DNA of 64,000 nt. It comes from Providencia alcalifaciens (lineage in GTDB: Bacteria > Pseudomonadota > Gammaproteobacteria > Enterobacterales > Enterobacteriaceae). The DNA lies in assembly GCF_020271745.1 (NCBI RefSeq), contig NZ_CP084296.1, positions 4,132,543 to 4,196,542 on the forward strand, given 5' to 3'. Of the stretch, positions 8,843 to 21,892 are shown piece after piece. The first letter of the stretch is position 1. Each line of letters starts with the position of its first letter. The translations under genes and the position numbers were made by a program. The notes under the pieces are model-generated. The model worked only from the letters and a program-made list of their open reading frames with translations. It searched no databases and was not told the DNA's origin.

Positions 8843-9073
8843 TTTACCTGATTGACTCACGTATGACTCGCAAGCTTCGCGATTTAGTGTATTAGCTACT
8901 TACTATAAAAAATGATGCCAAATAAAAGAGTGTCTGCCCTACGCAGACGGCTCCAGTCTGGCTCACTCATTAGAACGATAATATTAATTAAGTTTAAAAT
9001 TATTTTCGTTATAAATCATGATATTAAAAAAATGATCAATTAACTCAATAATCATAAACTTAGGGGAAAAACA

Positions 9074-11152
9074 ATGCCTCAGACCTTAACCCTAACAGCC
9101 TCGAAGAAAAAGGACAGTATCTTCCTTTGGATTCTGATAGCTTGGCTGGGCTTCGCTCTGTTACCCTCATGGAGCCTCGACTACGGCTTATTCGACTCAA
9201 CCCAAGATGAGATCTTAGCTGCGTACGGCTGGAGCAGTGTCAATATTAGTTGGCTATGGTATTTATTGCCTTCTATTTTACTGTTAAGACCAATCACGCC
9301 AGCCGATCGTAATCAAAAATCCCGTCACTATCTTGATATCGCTATTGCCGCTATCACGACAGTTCTCGTGATTATTACTGCTTATTTAGAGGGTAAGGGA
9401 TTAGGCTATTCCGCCATCACCTTATTTATCGCCCTTGGTATGATAATGACCCACGCCCTGACTCGTTTAGAGTGGCTGGGTGGCGACCAATTTGTTATTG
9501 GCTCCCTTATCACCGTCGTCGCACTGATTGCGCTATTTATTGTCTTTCCCAGTGTGGCCATTTTTATTCCGATGTTTACTGACGGGAACGGAGATTTTGC
9601 ACCATTTGCATTTGTGGCTATTTTAACTCAGTCGCATATTGTTCAGGTCATCATCAACTCCATATTCCTCTCATTAGCCGTAGGTATTGGATGTACTTTT
9701 TTTGGTTTGATCCTCGCGATTTACACCACCCGAATTGCTAAGCGCTCTGCGATTATTGGTCGCGTATTCTCGATTTTACCGATTGTGACCCCGCCGTTTG
9801 TTGTCGGTTTAGGCGTCACCTTAATGATGGGTCGCTCAGGCTATATTACTGAGTTTTTAGCTACCTATATGGGCCTAGAAAATACCAACTGGCTATACGG
9901 CTTTACGGGTATTTGGTTAGCGCAGGTTCTCGCGTTCACCCCGATGTCCTTTATGATCCTTGATGGTGCGATTAAAACCATCCATCCATCACTGGAAGAA
10001 GCGTCATACACCTTACGCGCTAACCGCTACCAGACATTCTTCAACGTGTTTATGCCACTGTTGAAACCTGCACTGGCTAACGCCTTTTTAATCGTAATTG
10101 TACAATCCCTCGCTGACTTCAGTAACCCGTTAGTATTAGGGGGTAACTTTGACGTTCTGGCGACACAAATCTATTTCTATATCACCGGTTCTCAGCTTGA
10201 TTACCAAGCGGCCAGTACGTTAGGTGCTTCCTTGCTTGTCTTCTCATTGCTGGTTTTCTGTGTGCAATACATGTGGATAGGTAAACGCTCTTACGTCACC
10301 GTTTCCGGTAAATCTTACCGTGGCGATGTTCAACCGCTGCCAGTTTCTCTTGTCGCAACAGTAACAACAATTCTCGGTATTTGGGTCGCGTTTAACGTCT
10401 TACTGTACGGCAGCATCTTCTACGGAAGCTTCACCGTGAACTGGGGCGTGGACTACACCTTAACACTGGACAACTTTATCAAACTGTTTGGTCAAGGTTT
10501 TGATGATGGTGCATGGCCGTCTCTGTTAGACACCTTGTTATATGCGGGTATCGCTGCACCAATCACCGCAATTTTAGGTCTACTTATCGCATATATTGTG
10601 GTTCGCCAAGATTTCCGTGGTAAGAAAACCATCGAATTTACCACCATGTTGTGCTTTGCCGTACCGGGTACGGTAGCTGGGGTTTCTTACATCCTCGCCT
10701 TTAACGATACACCGTTCTATTTAACCGGTACCGCGGCGATTGTAATTATCTCCATGACCATGCGTAACGTACCGGTAGGTATTCGTGCGGGTATCGCGGG
10801 ATTAGGGCAAATTGATAAATCGTTAGATGAGGCATCCCTTAGCTTGCGTGCAGGTTCAATGCGGACAATTTTCCACATCCTGCTGCCATTATTACGTCCA
10901 GCGATTTTATCGGCACTGATCTACAGCTTTGTCCGTGCTATTACCACCGTGAGCGCCATTGTGTTCTTGGTAACGCCAGATACCCGCGTTGCGACAGCGT
11001 ATATCTTGAACCGCGTTGAAGATGGTGAATACGGTGTGGCGATTGCTTACGGTTCTATTCTGATCGTGGTCATGCTCGCGATTATCTTCTTATTTGACTA
11101 TTTAATTGGCGAAGCCCGTGTTTCACGTTCCAAAGCCAAAAATGCACAGTAA
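9074..11152 (+). CDS. afuB: ABC transporter permease AfuB (double permease)
   Basis: The 692-residue inner-membrane protein is a tandem fusion of two binding-protein-dependent permease domains. Each has its EAA loop: [19 protein letters not shown] in the first half and [19 protein letters not shown] in the second. Roughly 12 or more membrane segments plus an N-terminal hydrophobic extension are visible. This is the FbpB/AfuB layout that pairs with one ATPase dimer. AGGGG precedes the ATG. The 257-bp gap from afuA holds two hairpins; afuC follows closely. Confidence 0.9.
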   Translation: MPQTLTLTASKKKDSIFLWILIAWLGFALLPSWSLDYGLFDSTQDEILAAYGWSSVNISWLWYLLPSILLLRPITPADRNQKSRHYLDIAIAAITTVLVIITAYLEGKGLGYSAITLFIALGMIMTHALTRLEWLGGDQFVIGSLITVVALIALFIVFPSVAIFIPMFTDGNGDFAPFAFVAILTQSHIVQVIINSIFLSLAVGIGCTFFGLILAIYTTRIAKRSAIIGRVFSILPIVTPPFVVGLGVTLMMGRSGYITEFLATYMGLENTNWLYGFTGIWLAQVLAFTPMSFMILDGAIKTIHPSLEEASYTLRANRYQTFFNVFMPLLKPALANAFLIVIVQSLADFSNPLVLGGNFDVLATQIYFYITGSQLDYQAASTLGASLLVFSLLVFCVQYMWIGKRSYVTVSGKSYRGDVQPLPVSLVATVTTILGIWVAFNVLLYGSIFYGSFTVNWGVDYTLTLDNFIKLFGQGFDDGAWPSLLDTLLYAGIAAPITAILGLLIAYIVVRQDFRGKKTIEFTTMLCFAVPGTVAGVSYILAFNDTPFYLTGTAAIVIISMTMRNVPVGIRAGIAGLGQIDKSLDEASLSLRAGSMRTIFHILLPLLRPAILSALIYSFVRAITTVSAIVFLVTPDTRVATAYILNRVEDGEYGVAIAYGSILIVVMLAIIFLFDYLIGEARVSRSKAKNAQ

Positions 11153-11168
11153 TCATGGAGTCACTGAC

Positions 11169-12209
11169 ATGACACAGAAAAGTTTCGTTGAATTAAAAAA
11201 TATAACTAAGCGCTTTGGTGACAATACGGTCATTGACGATTTAAGCCTTTCCATCCCACAAGGGAGCATGGTCACCCTATTAGGGCCATCTGGTTGTGGT
11301 AAAACCACCGTACTGCGCTTAGTCGCAGGTTTAGAAAAGCCAACTGAAGGGCGTATGTTTATCGATGGCGAAGATGTCACCGACCGCTCTATTCAACAGC
11401 GCGATATTTGTATGGTATTCCAATCCTATGCCCTCTTCCCGCATATGTCGTTAGGGGATAACGTAGGATATGGTTTGAAAATGCTCGGCTTGCCGAAGGC
11501 TGAAATAAAAAAACGTGTAGAAGAAGCGCTGGAGCTGGTGGACTTAGCGGGCTTTGCAGACCGTTTCGTTGACCAAATTTCCGGTGGACAGCAGCAGCGT
11601 GTTGCACTGGCGCGTGCTCTGATTTTAAAACCGAAGGTGCTGTTATTTGATGAGCCATTAAGTAACTTGGATGCAAACTTACGCCGCAGCATGCGTGAAA
11701 AAATCCGTGAACTGCAACAGCAATTTAATATTACCTCACTGTACGTGACTCATGATCAGAGCGAAGCTTTTGCGGTTTCGGATATGGTTCTGGTGATGAA
11801 CAAAGGTAAAATCATGCAGTTAGGTTCACCGCAAGCACTATACCGCCAGCCCGCTTCCAAATTTATGGCGAGCTTTATGGGGGATGCGAACATTTTCCCT
11901 GCAACCCTCAGCGCTGATGCTGTCGATATCTTTAATTACCGTTTACCTCGCCCTGCGCAGTTTACGACAGATAAAGCTCAAGTCACTGTCGGTGTTCGCC
12001 CTGAAGCCATCACATTAAGCAAACAAGGTGAAGATAGCCAACGCTGTACCATCACTCATGTGGCTTATATGGGACCGCAATATGAGGTCACAGTAGATTG
12101 GCATGGTCAATCCATGCTATTACAGATCAACGCAACTCAATTGCAACCGTCTGTGGGTGAAGATCTTTATTTGCAAATCCACCCATATGGGATGTTTATT
12201 TTAGAGTAA
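11169..12209 (+). CDS. afuC: ABC transporter ATPase AfuC
   Basis: The 346-residue product has Walker [10 protein letters not shown], the Q-loop, signature [15 protein letters not shown], Walker [11 protein letters not shown] and the H-loop His in [10 protein letters not shown]-terminal TOBE-like regulatory domain (about 240-346) follows, as in FbpC/PotA-type ATPases. I chose the ATG at 11169, which has GGAG upstream and lies 16 bp after the afuB stop; an earlier in-frame ATG inside afuB would add an unsupported extension. It energises AfuAB uptake. A strong terminator follows. Confidence 0.9.
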   Translation: MTQKSFVELKNITKRFGDNTVIDDLSLSIPQGSMVTLLGPSGCGKTTVLRLVAGLEKPTEGRMFIDGEDVTDRSIQQRDICMVFQSYALFPHMSLGDNVGYGLKMLGLPKAEIKKRVEEALELVDLAGFADRFVDQISGGQQQRVALARALILKPKVLLFDEPLSNLDANLRRSMREKIRELQQQFNITSLYVTHDQSEAFAVSDMVLVMNKGKIMQLGSPQALYRQPASKFMASFMGDANIFPATLSADAVDIFNYRLPRPAQFTTDKAQVTVGVRPEAITLSKQGEDSQRCTITHVAYMGPQYEVTVDWHGQSMLLQINATQLQPSVGEDLYLQIHPYGMFILE

Positions 12210-12234
12210 AGATTTTCTGTTTTAGATGCATCTT

Positions 12235-12259
12235 AACCGCCCGATTGGGCGGTTTTTTT
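12235..12259 (+). terminator. Intrinsic terminator of afuABC
   Basis: CCGCCC-GATT-GGGCGG stem with a 4-nt loop followed by seven T's. Confidence 0.93.
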
Positions 12260-12318
12260 ATGGATAGTAGAATAAAAAAACGACAACTTTGTGTGACTTT
12301 GTATCACTCTTTGCTATA

Positions 12319-12335
12319 GTGTAACTAAGTTACAC
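12319..12335 (+). promoter_or_regulatory. Palindromic operator in the toxin-antitoxin promoter
   Basis: GTGTAAC-TAA-GTTACAC is a perfect 7-bp inverted repeat that overlaps the TATAGT -10-like hexamer (12315-12320) upstream of the antitoxin gene. This is the usual place for MazE-type autorepression; which protein binds is inference. Confidence 0.75.
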
Positions 12336-12357
12336 CTAATAGATATGCGAGGCTTAT

Positions 12358-12621
12358 ATGTCAACAACCAAATTAAGGCAGCAAGGCGGAGCTGTTGTTT
12401 TAACTATCCCAATTGAAGTCGCCAATATGGCAGGATGGGTTGTCGGTATGAAATTAAATATTGATGCTGTTGGAGAATCCATTTGCATAAAACCGGTCAA
12501 ACGCGTGGCTAGAGGACGAAAATCTATCAATGAGCTGCTATCAGGTATTGATAAAGAAGAGATTAAGCTATTAAACAGTGAAGTCGATGATTCTGACCCA
12601 GAGGGAAATGAGGTTATTTAA
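12358..12621 (+). CDS. MazE/ChpS-type antitoxin (AbrB fold)
   Basis: The 87-residue product has an N-terminal SpoVT-AbrB swapped-hairpin domain (LRQQGGAVVLTIPIEVANMAGWVVGMKLNI) and an acidic, disordered-looking C-terminus that would thread into the toxin. Its stop overlaps the next start in TAATG, giving translational coupling. The antitoxin neutralises the toxin and probably represses the operon through the palindrome upstream. It sits between the afu terminator and purL. Confidence 0.85.
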   Translation: MSTTKLRQQGGAVVLTIPIEVANMAGWVVGMKLNIDAVGESICIKPVKRVARGRKSINELLSGIDKEEIKLLNSEVDDSDPEGNEVI

Positions 12622-12989
12622 TGGTAAAAGCGAAAAGGCCTCACAAAGGCCAGATTTGGCACATTAATGGCGATCCTGTCGCAGGTAAGGAATTCAAGGG
12701 ACCCCACTACTATTTAGTGGTTACAGATGCACAAATCAACACCGCACTTGGTACGTCAATTTGCGTTCCTATTACAAGTGGAGGGAGCCGCGCCAGAACT
12801 CAAAATGTCACTGTTTACTTAGATGGTTCAAGTACAGATACAGGTAACATTACTGGCTGTATCTTATGTTATCAACTCCGCTCGTTAGATCTAATAGCCA
12901 GAAAAGCCACTTACTCAGCAACACTAAATGATGATATTTTCGAAGAGGTTCTCAGCAATATTATTGATATCATTGACCCTCAAATTTGA
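12621..12989 (+). CDS. MazF/PemK-type endoribonuclease toxin
   Basis: The 122-residue product has the PemK/MazF start (KRPHKGQIWHINGDPVAGKEFKGPHYYLVVTD) and the ICVPITSGG strand, typical of the ChpB/PemK branch, with a conserved GCILCYQLRSLD region. These toxins cleave mRNA at short sequence motifs; the specificity here is not predictable by eye. It overlaps the antitoxin by one base. Length and motifs are complete, so the pair looks functional. Confidence 0.85.
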   Translation: MVKAKRPHKGQIWHINGDPVAGKEFKGPHYYLVVTDAQINTALGTSICVPITSGGSRARTQNVTVYLDGSSTDTGNITGCILCYQLRSLDLIARKATYSATLNDDIFEEVLSNIIDIIDPQI

Positions 12990-13017
12990 ATCTTTACCAT
13001 TTTTGATGAATCGAAAA

Positions 13018-13052
13018 AACACCCTATAAATCAACCGACTTATAGGGTGTTT
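13018..13052. terminator. Bidirectional terminator, toxin / purL
   Basis: AACACCCTATAA pairs with TTATAGGGTGTT. The minus strand ends in a T6 tract for purL and the + strand has a shorter T-rich tail for the toxin gene. Confidence 0.85.
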
Positions 13053-13088
13053 AGTTTTTAGCGCTAAATTAAAACAGGTGTTTTAATC

Positions 13089-16000
13089 TCAACCTAACTG
13101 TTTACGTGCATTACGGAAAATACGCATCCATGGGCTATCTTCCCCCCAGTTTTCTGGGTGCCAAGAGTTGCTCACCGTACGGAAGACACGCTCAGGGTGC
13201 GGCATCATGATAGTCGCGCGACCATCCGTTGATGTCACTGCCGTAATCCCATTCACAGAACCATTCGGGTTCGCTGGGTATTGCTCAGTCACTTGGCCGT
13301 AGTTATTCACAAAACGCATTGCTACCAACGCGTTATTTTCTAACTGCGTTAAATGAGCAGGTGCGCGAGTTTCTACTTGGCCTTCACCGTGAGATACCGC
13401 AATCGGCATACGTGAACCTGCCATATTTTGCAGTAACAATGATGGGCTGTTTGCAATTTCAACTAAGCTGAAGCGTGCTTCAAAACGCTCTGAACGGTTA
13501 CGTACAAAACGTGGCCAATATTCAGCACCTGGGATCAGGTCATGCAAGTTAGACATCATCTGACAACCATTACACACCCCTAATGATAAAGTGTCTGGGC
13601 GGTTGAAGAAGGAGGCAAACTCATCACGAACACGGTTATTGAACAGAATGGACTTCGCCCAACCTTCACCAGCGCCTAATACGTCACCGTATGAGAAACC
13701 ACCGCATGCCACTAGCGCTTGGAACTGTTCAAGAGACAAGTTGCCCGCCAGTAAATCACTCATATGGACGTCGATAGCATCAAAGCCTGCACGATCCCAT
13801 GCCGCCGCCATTTCAACGTGAGAGTTGACCCCTTGCTCACGCAGCACAGCCACTTTAGGACGAACACCAGACGCGATATACGGCGCAGCAATATCCTCTG
13901 CGATATCGTAAGTCAGCTTCACATTCAGACCTGGGTCTTGATTGTCTTTCTTCGCGTCATGCTCTTGGTCTGCGCACTCTTCGTTATCACGTAAACGCTG
14001 CATCTGCCATGTGGTTTCAGCCCAGCACTCACGCAGTGCACTACGGGAACCGTTATAAACGACGGTATCACGGCTATTAATAATCACCGCGTCGTCATGA
14101 GTTGCAGAACCAAGATAGTGAACACAGCCTGCTAAGCCCGCATCAGCAAAACACTGCTCTACATATTGGCGATCGGCACCTTGGATTTGAATCACCGCCC
14201 CCAGCTCTTCATTAAACAACGCCGCTAAAGTGTCTTCATCAAATGAACTGATATCCACATTAATGCCGCAGTGACCTGCAAATGCCATCTCCACTAACGT
14301 GACAAACAGCCCGCCATCAGAACGGTCATGGTAAGCCAGTAATTTCTGTTCGGATAACAGTTTTTGGATGGTATTAAAGAAACCTAACAACAGCGCTGGA
14401 TCACGGACATCTGGCGCCTTATTACCTAACTGACGGTAAACTTGTGCCAGTGCAGAACCACCAAGCGCATTGTGACCTTGACCAAGGTCGATCAATAATA
14501 AGCCGTTATCTGCCGTGGTTTTCAGCTCTGGCGTAACCGTTAGACGAACATCTTCAACGCGACCAAATGCACTAATGATCAACGATAATGGCGACGTCAT
14601 TTCACGTTCTTCACCATTTTGCTGCCAGCGAGTCTTCATTGACATCGAATCTTTACCCACTGGAATTGTCAGACCTAATGCTGGACACAGCTCTTCACCA
14701 ACCGCTTTAACGGCTTCATACAGGCCAGCATCTTCCCCAGGGTGACCCGCCGCAGACATCCAGTTAGCCGACAGCTTCACGCGCTTAAGGTCTTGCACAT
14801 AAGAACAGGCTAAGTTGGTTAATGCTTCACCCACAGCCATACGCGCAGAAGCGGCAAAATCCAACAGCGCCACTGGCGTTCTTTCGCCAATAGACATTGA
14901 TTCACCATAATAGCTATCCAAACTTGCGGTTGTCACCGCGCAGTCAGCCACAGGGATCTGCCATGGGCCAACCATTTGGTCACGAGCAACCATTCCCGTC
15001 ACAGTACGGTCACCGATAGTGATTAAGAAGGTTTTTTCTGCAACAGCCGGTAAATGCAGAACACGCTTAACGGCTTCAGCTAAATCAATAGTGGTTCTAT
15101 CCAGTGATTCAGGTTCGGCTTTCAGTGTCGTCACATCACGCAGCATTTTCGGCGTTTTACCCAGCAATACATCCAGTGGCATGTCGATAGGCTGGTTATC
15201 AAAATGCTCATCATTAAGGGTTAAATGACGCTCTTCAGTTGCTTCACCGATCACCGCAAACGGCGCGCGTTCACGCTCACAAATTTCAGTGAATAATGCC
15301 AGTTGTTCTGGAGCAACTGCCATCACATAGCGCTCTTGGGATTCGTTACACCATACTTCCAGTGGGCTCATTCCCGGTTCATCATTAAGAATTTTACGCA
15401 ATTCAAAACGACCACCACGACCGCCATCGCTCACCAGTTCAGGCATTGCGTTGGATAAACCACCCGCACCAACATCATGGATAAACAAAATTGGGTTTTT
15501 ATCACCTAGCTGCCAACATTTGTCGATCACTTCTTGGCAACGACGCTCCATTTCGGCGTTATCACGTTGAACAGAAGCAAAATCAAGATCAGCCGCAGAT
15601 TGGCCGGATGTCATGGATGATGCAGCCCCGCCCCCTAGACCGATATTCATCGAAGGACCACCCAGAACGATTAACTTAGCACCAACAGTAATTTCACCTT
15701 TTTGAACGTGATCTGCACGAATGTTACCAATACCGCCCGCCAACATAATTGGCTTATGGTAACCACGTAATTCTTCACCGTTGTGACTATTCACTTTCTC
15801 TTCATAGGTACGGAAATAACCTAATAATGCAGGGCGCCCAAATTCGTTGTTAAATGCAGCTCCGCCTAAAGGACCTTCAGTCATAATATCGAGTGCGGTC
15901 ACAATACGTTCTGGCTTGCCAAAATCTTCTTCCCAAGGTTGTTCAAAACCCGGAATACGTAAGTTTGAAACGGAGAAACCAACCAAACCTGCTTTTGGTT

Positions 16001-16976
16001 TTGCCCCACGGCCCGTTGCGCCTTCATCTCGAATTTCGCCACCAGAACCAGTTGCAGCCCCCGGCCATGGAGAAATTGCCGTTGGGTGGTTGTGGGTTTC
16101 CACTTTCATCAAAATATGTGCATCTTCTTGATGGTAACGATAAGTACGTCCATCAGGCTCAGGGAAGAAACGCCCCACTGAAGAGCCTTCCATGACCGCC
16201 GCATTATCTTTATAAGCAGACAGGACGTGATCTGGCGTTTTTTCGAAGGTATTTTTGATCATTTTAAACAGGGATTTTGGCTGTGTTTCCCCGTCAATAA
16301 TCCAATCCGCATTGAAAATTTTATGGCGGCAATGTTCTGAGTTTGCTTGTGCAAACATATACAGTTCAACATCCGTCGGATTACGCTTTAAACCTGTGAA
16401 TGCATCTAATAAGTAATCAATTTCATCATCCGCTAATGCTAAGCCCATCTCTTTGTTGGCGGTATCTAGTGCTTGGCGTCCACCTGCAATGATATCAATC
16501 ACTTTCATTGGAGCAGGTTGTTGCTGAACGAATAGCGCCTCAGCTTGTTCAAAAGAGGCAAATACCGTTTCCATCATGCGATCATGTAACAGACTGATGA
16601 CCAGATCCCACTGCTCGCTTGTCAGGGAATCGGCTTGAATATAATAGGCAACGCCGCGTTCAATACGTTTAACCTGTGTTAAACCACAGTTATGCGCGAT
16701 ATCCGTTGCTTTAGAAGACCAAGGAGAGATAGTTCCTGGGCGTGGGGTGACTAAAATCAGTTTTCCAAATGGCTCATGCTCTGCCAGAGAAGGACCATAT
16801 TTTAACAAACTACTCAGTTTACCTTGCTCACTGCCACTTAATGGGGCTGATAGCTCAGCAAAATGCATATATTCAGCATAGATATCCGTTACAGGGAGCT
16901 GTTTTTCAGCAAACAGCGCCAAAAGGCGGGTAATACGAAATGCTGATAGTGCCGGTGAGCCACGCAAAATTTCCAT
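13089..16976 (-). CDS. purL: Phosphoribosylformylglycinamidine synthase PurL
   Basis: The 1295-residue length equals that of the E. coli enzyme. It catalyses the ATP- and glutamine-dependent fourth step of purine synthesis (FGAR to FGAM) in the cytoplasm. Visible parts: an N-terminal PurS-like region, two AIR-synthase-like ATPase halves (motifs [12 protein letters not shown] at about 294 and [18 protein letters not shown]), and a C-terminal class I glutaminase with nucleophile Cys in LGVCNGCQ and catalytic His in MMPHPERV. A PurR box lies upstream. In E. coli purL is next to glmY; here about 10 kb of accessory genes separate them. Confidence 0.98.
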   Translation of the reverse strand: MEILRGSPALSAFRITRLLALFAEKQLPVTDIYAEYMHFAELSAPLSGSEQGKLSSLLKYGPSLAEHEPFGKLILVTPRPGTISPWSSKATDIAHNCGLTQVKRIERGVAYYIQADSLTSEQWDLVISLLHDRMMETVFASFEQAEALFVQQQPAPMKVIDIIAGGRQALDTANKEMGLALADDEIDYLLDAFTGLKRNPTDVELYMFAQANSEHCRHKIFNADWIIDGETQPKSLFKMIKNTFEKTPDHVLSAYKDNAAVMEGSSVGRFFPEPDGRTYRYHQEDAHILMKVETHNHPTAISPWPGAATGSGGEIRDEGATGRGAKPKAGLVGFSVSNLRIPGFEQPWEEDFGKPERIVTALDIMTEGPLGGAAFNNEFGRPALLGYFRTYEEKVNSHNGEELRGYHKPIMLAGGIGNIRADHVQKGEITVGAKLIVLGGPSMNIGLGGGAASSMTSGQSAADLDFASVQRDNAEMERRCQEVIDKCWQLGDKNPILFIHDVGAGGLSNAMPELVSDGGRGGRFELRKILNDEPGMSPLEVWCNESQERYVMAVAPEQLALFTEICERERAPFAVIGEATEERHLTLNDEHFDNQPIDMPLDVLLGKTPKMLRDVTTLKAEPESLDRTTIDLAEAVKRVLHLPAVAEKTFLITIGDRTVTGMVARDQMVGPWQIPVADCAVTTASLDSYYGESMSIGERTPVALLDFAASARMAVGEALTNLACSYVQDLKRVKLSANWMSAAGHPGEDAGLYEAVKAVGEELCPALGLTIPVGKDSMSMKTRWQQNGEEREMTSPLSLIISAFGRVEDVRLTVTPELKTTADNGLLLIDLGQGHNALGGSALAQVYRQLGNKAPDVRDPALLLGFFNTIQKLLSEQKLLAYHDRSDGGLFVTLVEMAFAGHCGINVDISSFDEDTLAALFNEELGAVIQIQGADRQYVEQCFADAGLAGCVHYLGSATHDDAVIINSRDTVVYNGSRSALRECWAETTWQMQRLRDNEECADQEHDAKKDNQDPGLNVKLTYDIAEDIAAPYIASGVRPKVAVLREQGVNSHVEMAAAWDRAGFDAIDVHMSDLLAGNLSLEQFQALVACGGFSYGDVLGAGEGWAKSILFNNRVRDEFASFFNRPDTLSLGVCNGCQMMSNLHDLIPGAEYWPRFVRNRSERFEARFSLVEIANSPSLLLQNMAGSRMPIAVSHGEGQVETRAPAHLTQLENNALVAMRFVNNYGQVTEQYPANPNGSVNGITAVTSTDGRATIMMPHPERVFRTVSNSWHPENWGEDSPWMRIFRNARKQLG

Positions 16977-17060
16977 AGTCTTAAATTCTCTCTTTTAAAC
17001 GCCAGCCCTGATCACGAAAGCAGGGAAACCGGCGTCCATTATAGAGCAATGTTCATCAAT

Positions 17061-17076
17061 ACGAAACCGTTTGCGT
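17061..17076 (-). promoter_or_regulatory. PurR operator of purL
   Basis: ACGAAACCGTTTGCGT differs at one position from the inverted PurR consensus and lies 85 bp upstream of the purL start. Purine-dependent repression of purL is expected. Confidence 0.85.
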
Positions 17077-17244
17077 GACTAAAAATAGAGCGATTAGTTA
17101 AATATTAATATGTGCTAAATACGATAATATTAGTTGCACCGACCATCATTGTTAGAGCAAAATATGAAAGCACTGGATTTATAACCATGATTAAACAGTT
17201 TTTATTAAGCGCACAACACCAGTTCCCGCACGAGAAATAATTAT

Positions 17245-19409
<2,165 letters not shown>

Positions 19410-19487
19410 TCATCCATCCACACTCGAAAAGTTGATTATTACGAAATGTTAAAGTGACTGCAAATTGAATCTGATATTAATCAATAA

Positions 19488-20135
19488 CTAATTACTAAAA
19501 ATGGCAAGTTTGGCTGCGAACCCCATAAAGAATGCACCGACAGTGCAATTTCCCAGTTTAGCCAAAACCTGCTTTTCCCGTAAAAAGCGGGCTATCAAGT
19601 AGCCACTAAATATTAATAAGCTGAGATACAAGAAGCTAACCGTTTCTAAAATAACCGCTAATACCATGTACGGCACCCAAGCATGGCTATAATTGAAGTC
19701 GATAAATTGAATAAAGAAAGAGATATAGAACAAAATCGCTTTCGGGTTGGTTAAGCTAAGCACTAGAGCTCGAGTGAAGTAATTTTCTTTTCTTATTTCA
19801 ATCTGTTCCACCCCTGCTGATAACGATTTTTTCTGCCAAAAGGTTGCATAGAGAATTTTGCACCCTAAGTACAAAAGATAAGCCGCCCCTAAGTACCTTA
19901 CAATGGTAAACAGTGTTGGTGAAGCTTTGATCACCGATGCAACACCAATAAATGAAAGAAAAATTAGCATCGCATCGCCAGTGAAAACACCGATTGCGGC
20001 ACGATACCCCGCCTTAGTTCCATGTGAAGTACTTGATTTCAACACATATAATGAGTTTGGACCGGGAACAATGATGATAAGAACCAATCCCGCTAAATAC
20101 GTCCAAAAATTCAATACCCCTAGATTCTCAAACAT
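19488..20135 (-). CDS. leuE: LeuE-type amino-acid exporter (LysE/RhtB family)
   Basis: The 215-residue membrane protein has about six hydrophobic segments and the family signature VPGPNSLYVL near the N-terminus. The stretches LGVLNFWTYLAGL and LSLTNPKAILFYISFFIQFID closely match E. coli LeuE, a leucine efflux protein. The ATG at 20135 has AGGA seven bases upstream and beats a GTG six bases earlier. It is not a neighbour of tadA in E. coli, so this is an accessory position. Confidence 0.82.
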   Translation of the reverse strand: MFENLGVLNFWTYLAGLVLIIIVPGPNSLYVLKSSTSHGTKAGYRAAIGVFTGDAMLIFLSFIGVASVIKASPTLFTIVRYLGAAYLLYLGCKILYATFWQKKSLSAGVEQIEIRKENYFTRALVLSLTNPKAILFYISFFIQFIDFNYSHAWVPYMVLAVILETVSFLYLSLLIFSGYLIARFLREKQVLAKLGNCTVGAFFMGFAAKLAIFSN

Positions 20136-20326
20136 GACCACGTCCTAATTATTTTTTCTTATTACTATCACAGTTAGGAGGCATTGTGAATATTCTATAT
20201 TTATTAACTTTTAAATCATTTGAATATATAAAACAAACTAATAATTAACATTATTTTTAAAATCTCTCTCATTAAATATGATTAACCCGCACTTAAGTTT
20301 TCATAATTTAAATAAGAGGTATAAAT

Positions 20327-20776
20327 ATGGCTTTTATTAGAAGAACTGTACAAACAAATATCTTTGAAGAGTTTTATCCAACAACACTTGCATTCAGTGC
20401 TGCTAAAAAAAATTACTTCTTAGGACATTCAAAAGATAAATCTTACATGATCTACAACATGACAGACGCAGGCAAAATTGAACCAACTGTCGTGGTACAA
20501 AAAGGTAAATTAAAAACTTACCTGCAAAATATTCAAGCCTTCTACGATTCAACTCAGAACAAACAGTACCTGTATGGTTACAACCTTGATGAAAAAGTTA
20601 TCGACGTTTATCAAATCGCTGATAATGCCAGTATTGCACTGATGTATTCAGAGGAATTCACCATTGAAGACTCTATTAAATCAGCAACCTTCTTCATCGT
20701 TAATGGTGTACTGTGCTTCTATACGCAATCTGATAAAACTAAGAACTGGTATATCTATAACTTAATTAATTATTAA
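20327..20776 (+). CDS. Uncharacterised 149-residue protein
   Basis: I do not recognise a family. The product has no signal peptide or membrane segment, is rich in Tyr, Lys and Ile, and shows a repeated pattern of short aromatic beta-strand-like stretches (KSYMIYNMTD, KQYLYGYNLDEK, TKNWYIYNLINY), suggesting a small all-beta cytoplasmic protein, perhaps a partial propeller. AGAGGT precedes the ATG and a good terminator follows the stop, so it is a single-gene unit. The surrounding DNA is very AT-rich. Confidence 0.65.
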   Translation: MAFIRRTVQTNIFEEFYPTTLAFSAAKKNYFLGHSKDKSYMIYNMTDAGKIEPTVVVQKGKLKTYLQNIQAFYDSTQNKQYLYGYNLDEKVIDVYQIADNASIALMYSEEFTIEDSIKSATFFIVNGVLCFYTQSDKTKNWYIYNLINY

Positions 20777-20811
20777 TTTAATATTTTCTATTTATTAGAA
20801 TTTACCTTACT

Positions 20812-20844
20812 CAACAAGAGTTTAAATTAAGCTCTTGTTTTTTT
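20812..20844 (+). terminator. Intrinsic terminator after the 149-residue gene
   Basis: AACAAGAG pairs with CTCTTGTT around an 11-nt AT-rich loop, followed by a T-tract. Confidence 0.85.
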
Positions 20845-21067
20845 ATAAAAATAATTCATTTTTATATTTTTAATTCCACTTTATTTACAGACTATCCCAC
20901 TTTAAATAATACTTAGGATTCTTGATTATTCTGTTTATCTATCTCTGATTTTTAATTGGTCACATCCGTTCACTCGCACATAATTCAGTGTCTAATTGAT
21001 TTACTTCAGTGTAAAATGGCGTTCGAAAACATATACTACTGGTTTAAACCTGATATAACTAATTGAA

Positions 21068-21328
21068 ATGGCACTATTAATTACTAAAAAATGCATTAAT
21101 TGCGATATGTGTGAACCCGAATGCCCAAATGATGCAATTTTCATGGGGTCGGAAATCTATGAAATAGATTCTGACCTGTGTACTGAATGCGTTGGGCACT
21201 ATGATAAACCCACTTGCCAATCAGTTTGCCCTATCACTAATACGATTATTACAGACCCTGAACATGTTGAATCCCAAGAACAACTTTGGGATAAATTTGT
21301 CATGATCCATCACGCCGATAAAATCTAA
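21068..21328 (+). CDS. yfhL: YfhL-type 2[4Fe-4S] ferredoxin
   Basis: The 86-residue length equals E. coli YfhL. The first cluster motif is CINCDMCEPECPNDAI and the second is CTECVGHYDKPTCQSVCP, with the insertion between Cys residues that marks Alvin-type ferredoxins. It is an electron-transfer protein of unsettled partner. It lies next to acpS, convergent, as in other enterobacteria. Confidence 0.93.
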   Translation: MALLITKKCINCDMCEPECPNDAIFMGSEIYEIDSDLCTECVGHYDKPTCQSVCPITNTIITDPEHVESQEQLWDKFVMIHHADKI

Positions 21329-21419
21329 TTTCACAAATATGCTAAACAAGCTTGTTAAAGCGACGATAGCTGAGCTCTGCGTTATTCAAATTTTGTTTTA
21401 CTAAGAACGCCAATCCGTT

Positions 21420-21467
21420 GAAGTGCTCTTTCATTGAAGTACTCTTTCATTGAAGTACTACTTCACT
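21420..21467. repeat. 16-bp tandem repeat, three copies, between yfhL and acpS
   Basis: GAAGTGCTCTTTCATT, GAAGTACTCTTTCATT and GAAGTACTACTTCACT lie head to tail. The unit is unrelated to the two other 16-bp arrays in the window but has the same length and copy number. Confidence 0.9.
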
Positions 21468-21471
21468 GAAA

Positions 21472-21500
21472 CATTGCCGACCTAAAATAAGTCGGCAATG
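21472..21500 (-). terminator. Hairpin at the end of acpS
   Basis: CATTGCCGAC pairs perfectly with GTCGGCAATG over 10 bp around a 9-nt loop, 8 bp after the acpS stop. The minus-strand tail is only TTT, so termination may be partial. Confidence 0.7.
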
Positions 21501-21508
21501 AATAATGA

Positions 21509-21892
21509 CTACAGACTTTCAATAATCACCGTTGCAGCCGCATAGTGCCGTTCATCCGTAATCGAAACATGAAAATGCGTGGCTTTTAAGTTATTGGCGA
21601 GTTTTAACGCTTCGCCGCTCAGTGAAAGTAACGGCTTGCCTAGCTCATCGTTTGTTACTTCAAACTGATTAAAAGCCAAACCATTACGGATCCCCGTACC
21701 CAATGCCTTAGCCGCGGCTTCTTTCACTGCAAATCGCTTAGCAAGAAAACGCGCAGGCTTAGTTTGTTGCTGGTATTGCGCATATTCATGTTCTGTTAAA
21801 ATACGCTTCGCTAAGCTATCTGCGGAGCGCTCGATGACAGATTCAATACGCGTAATCTCAACAATATCTGTACCTAAACCTACAATAGCCAT
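21509..21892 (-). CDS. acpS: Holo-[acyl-carrier-protein] synthase
   Basis: The 127-residue phosphopantetheinyl transferase has GLGTDIVEI near the N-terminus (Mg-binding Asp) and [13 protein letters not shown] (catalytic Glu and Lys). It transfers 4'-phosphopantetheine from CoA to apo-ACP. Its start overlaps the pdxJ stop by one base, so the two are translationally coupled. Confidence 0.97.
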   Translation of the reverse strand: MAIVGLGTDIVEITRIESVIERSADSLAKRILTEHEYAQYQQQTKPARFLAKRFAVKEAAAKALGTGIRNGLAFNQFEVTNDELGKPLLSLSGEALKLANNLKATHFHVSITDERHYAAATVIIESL

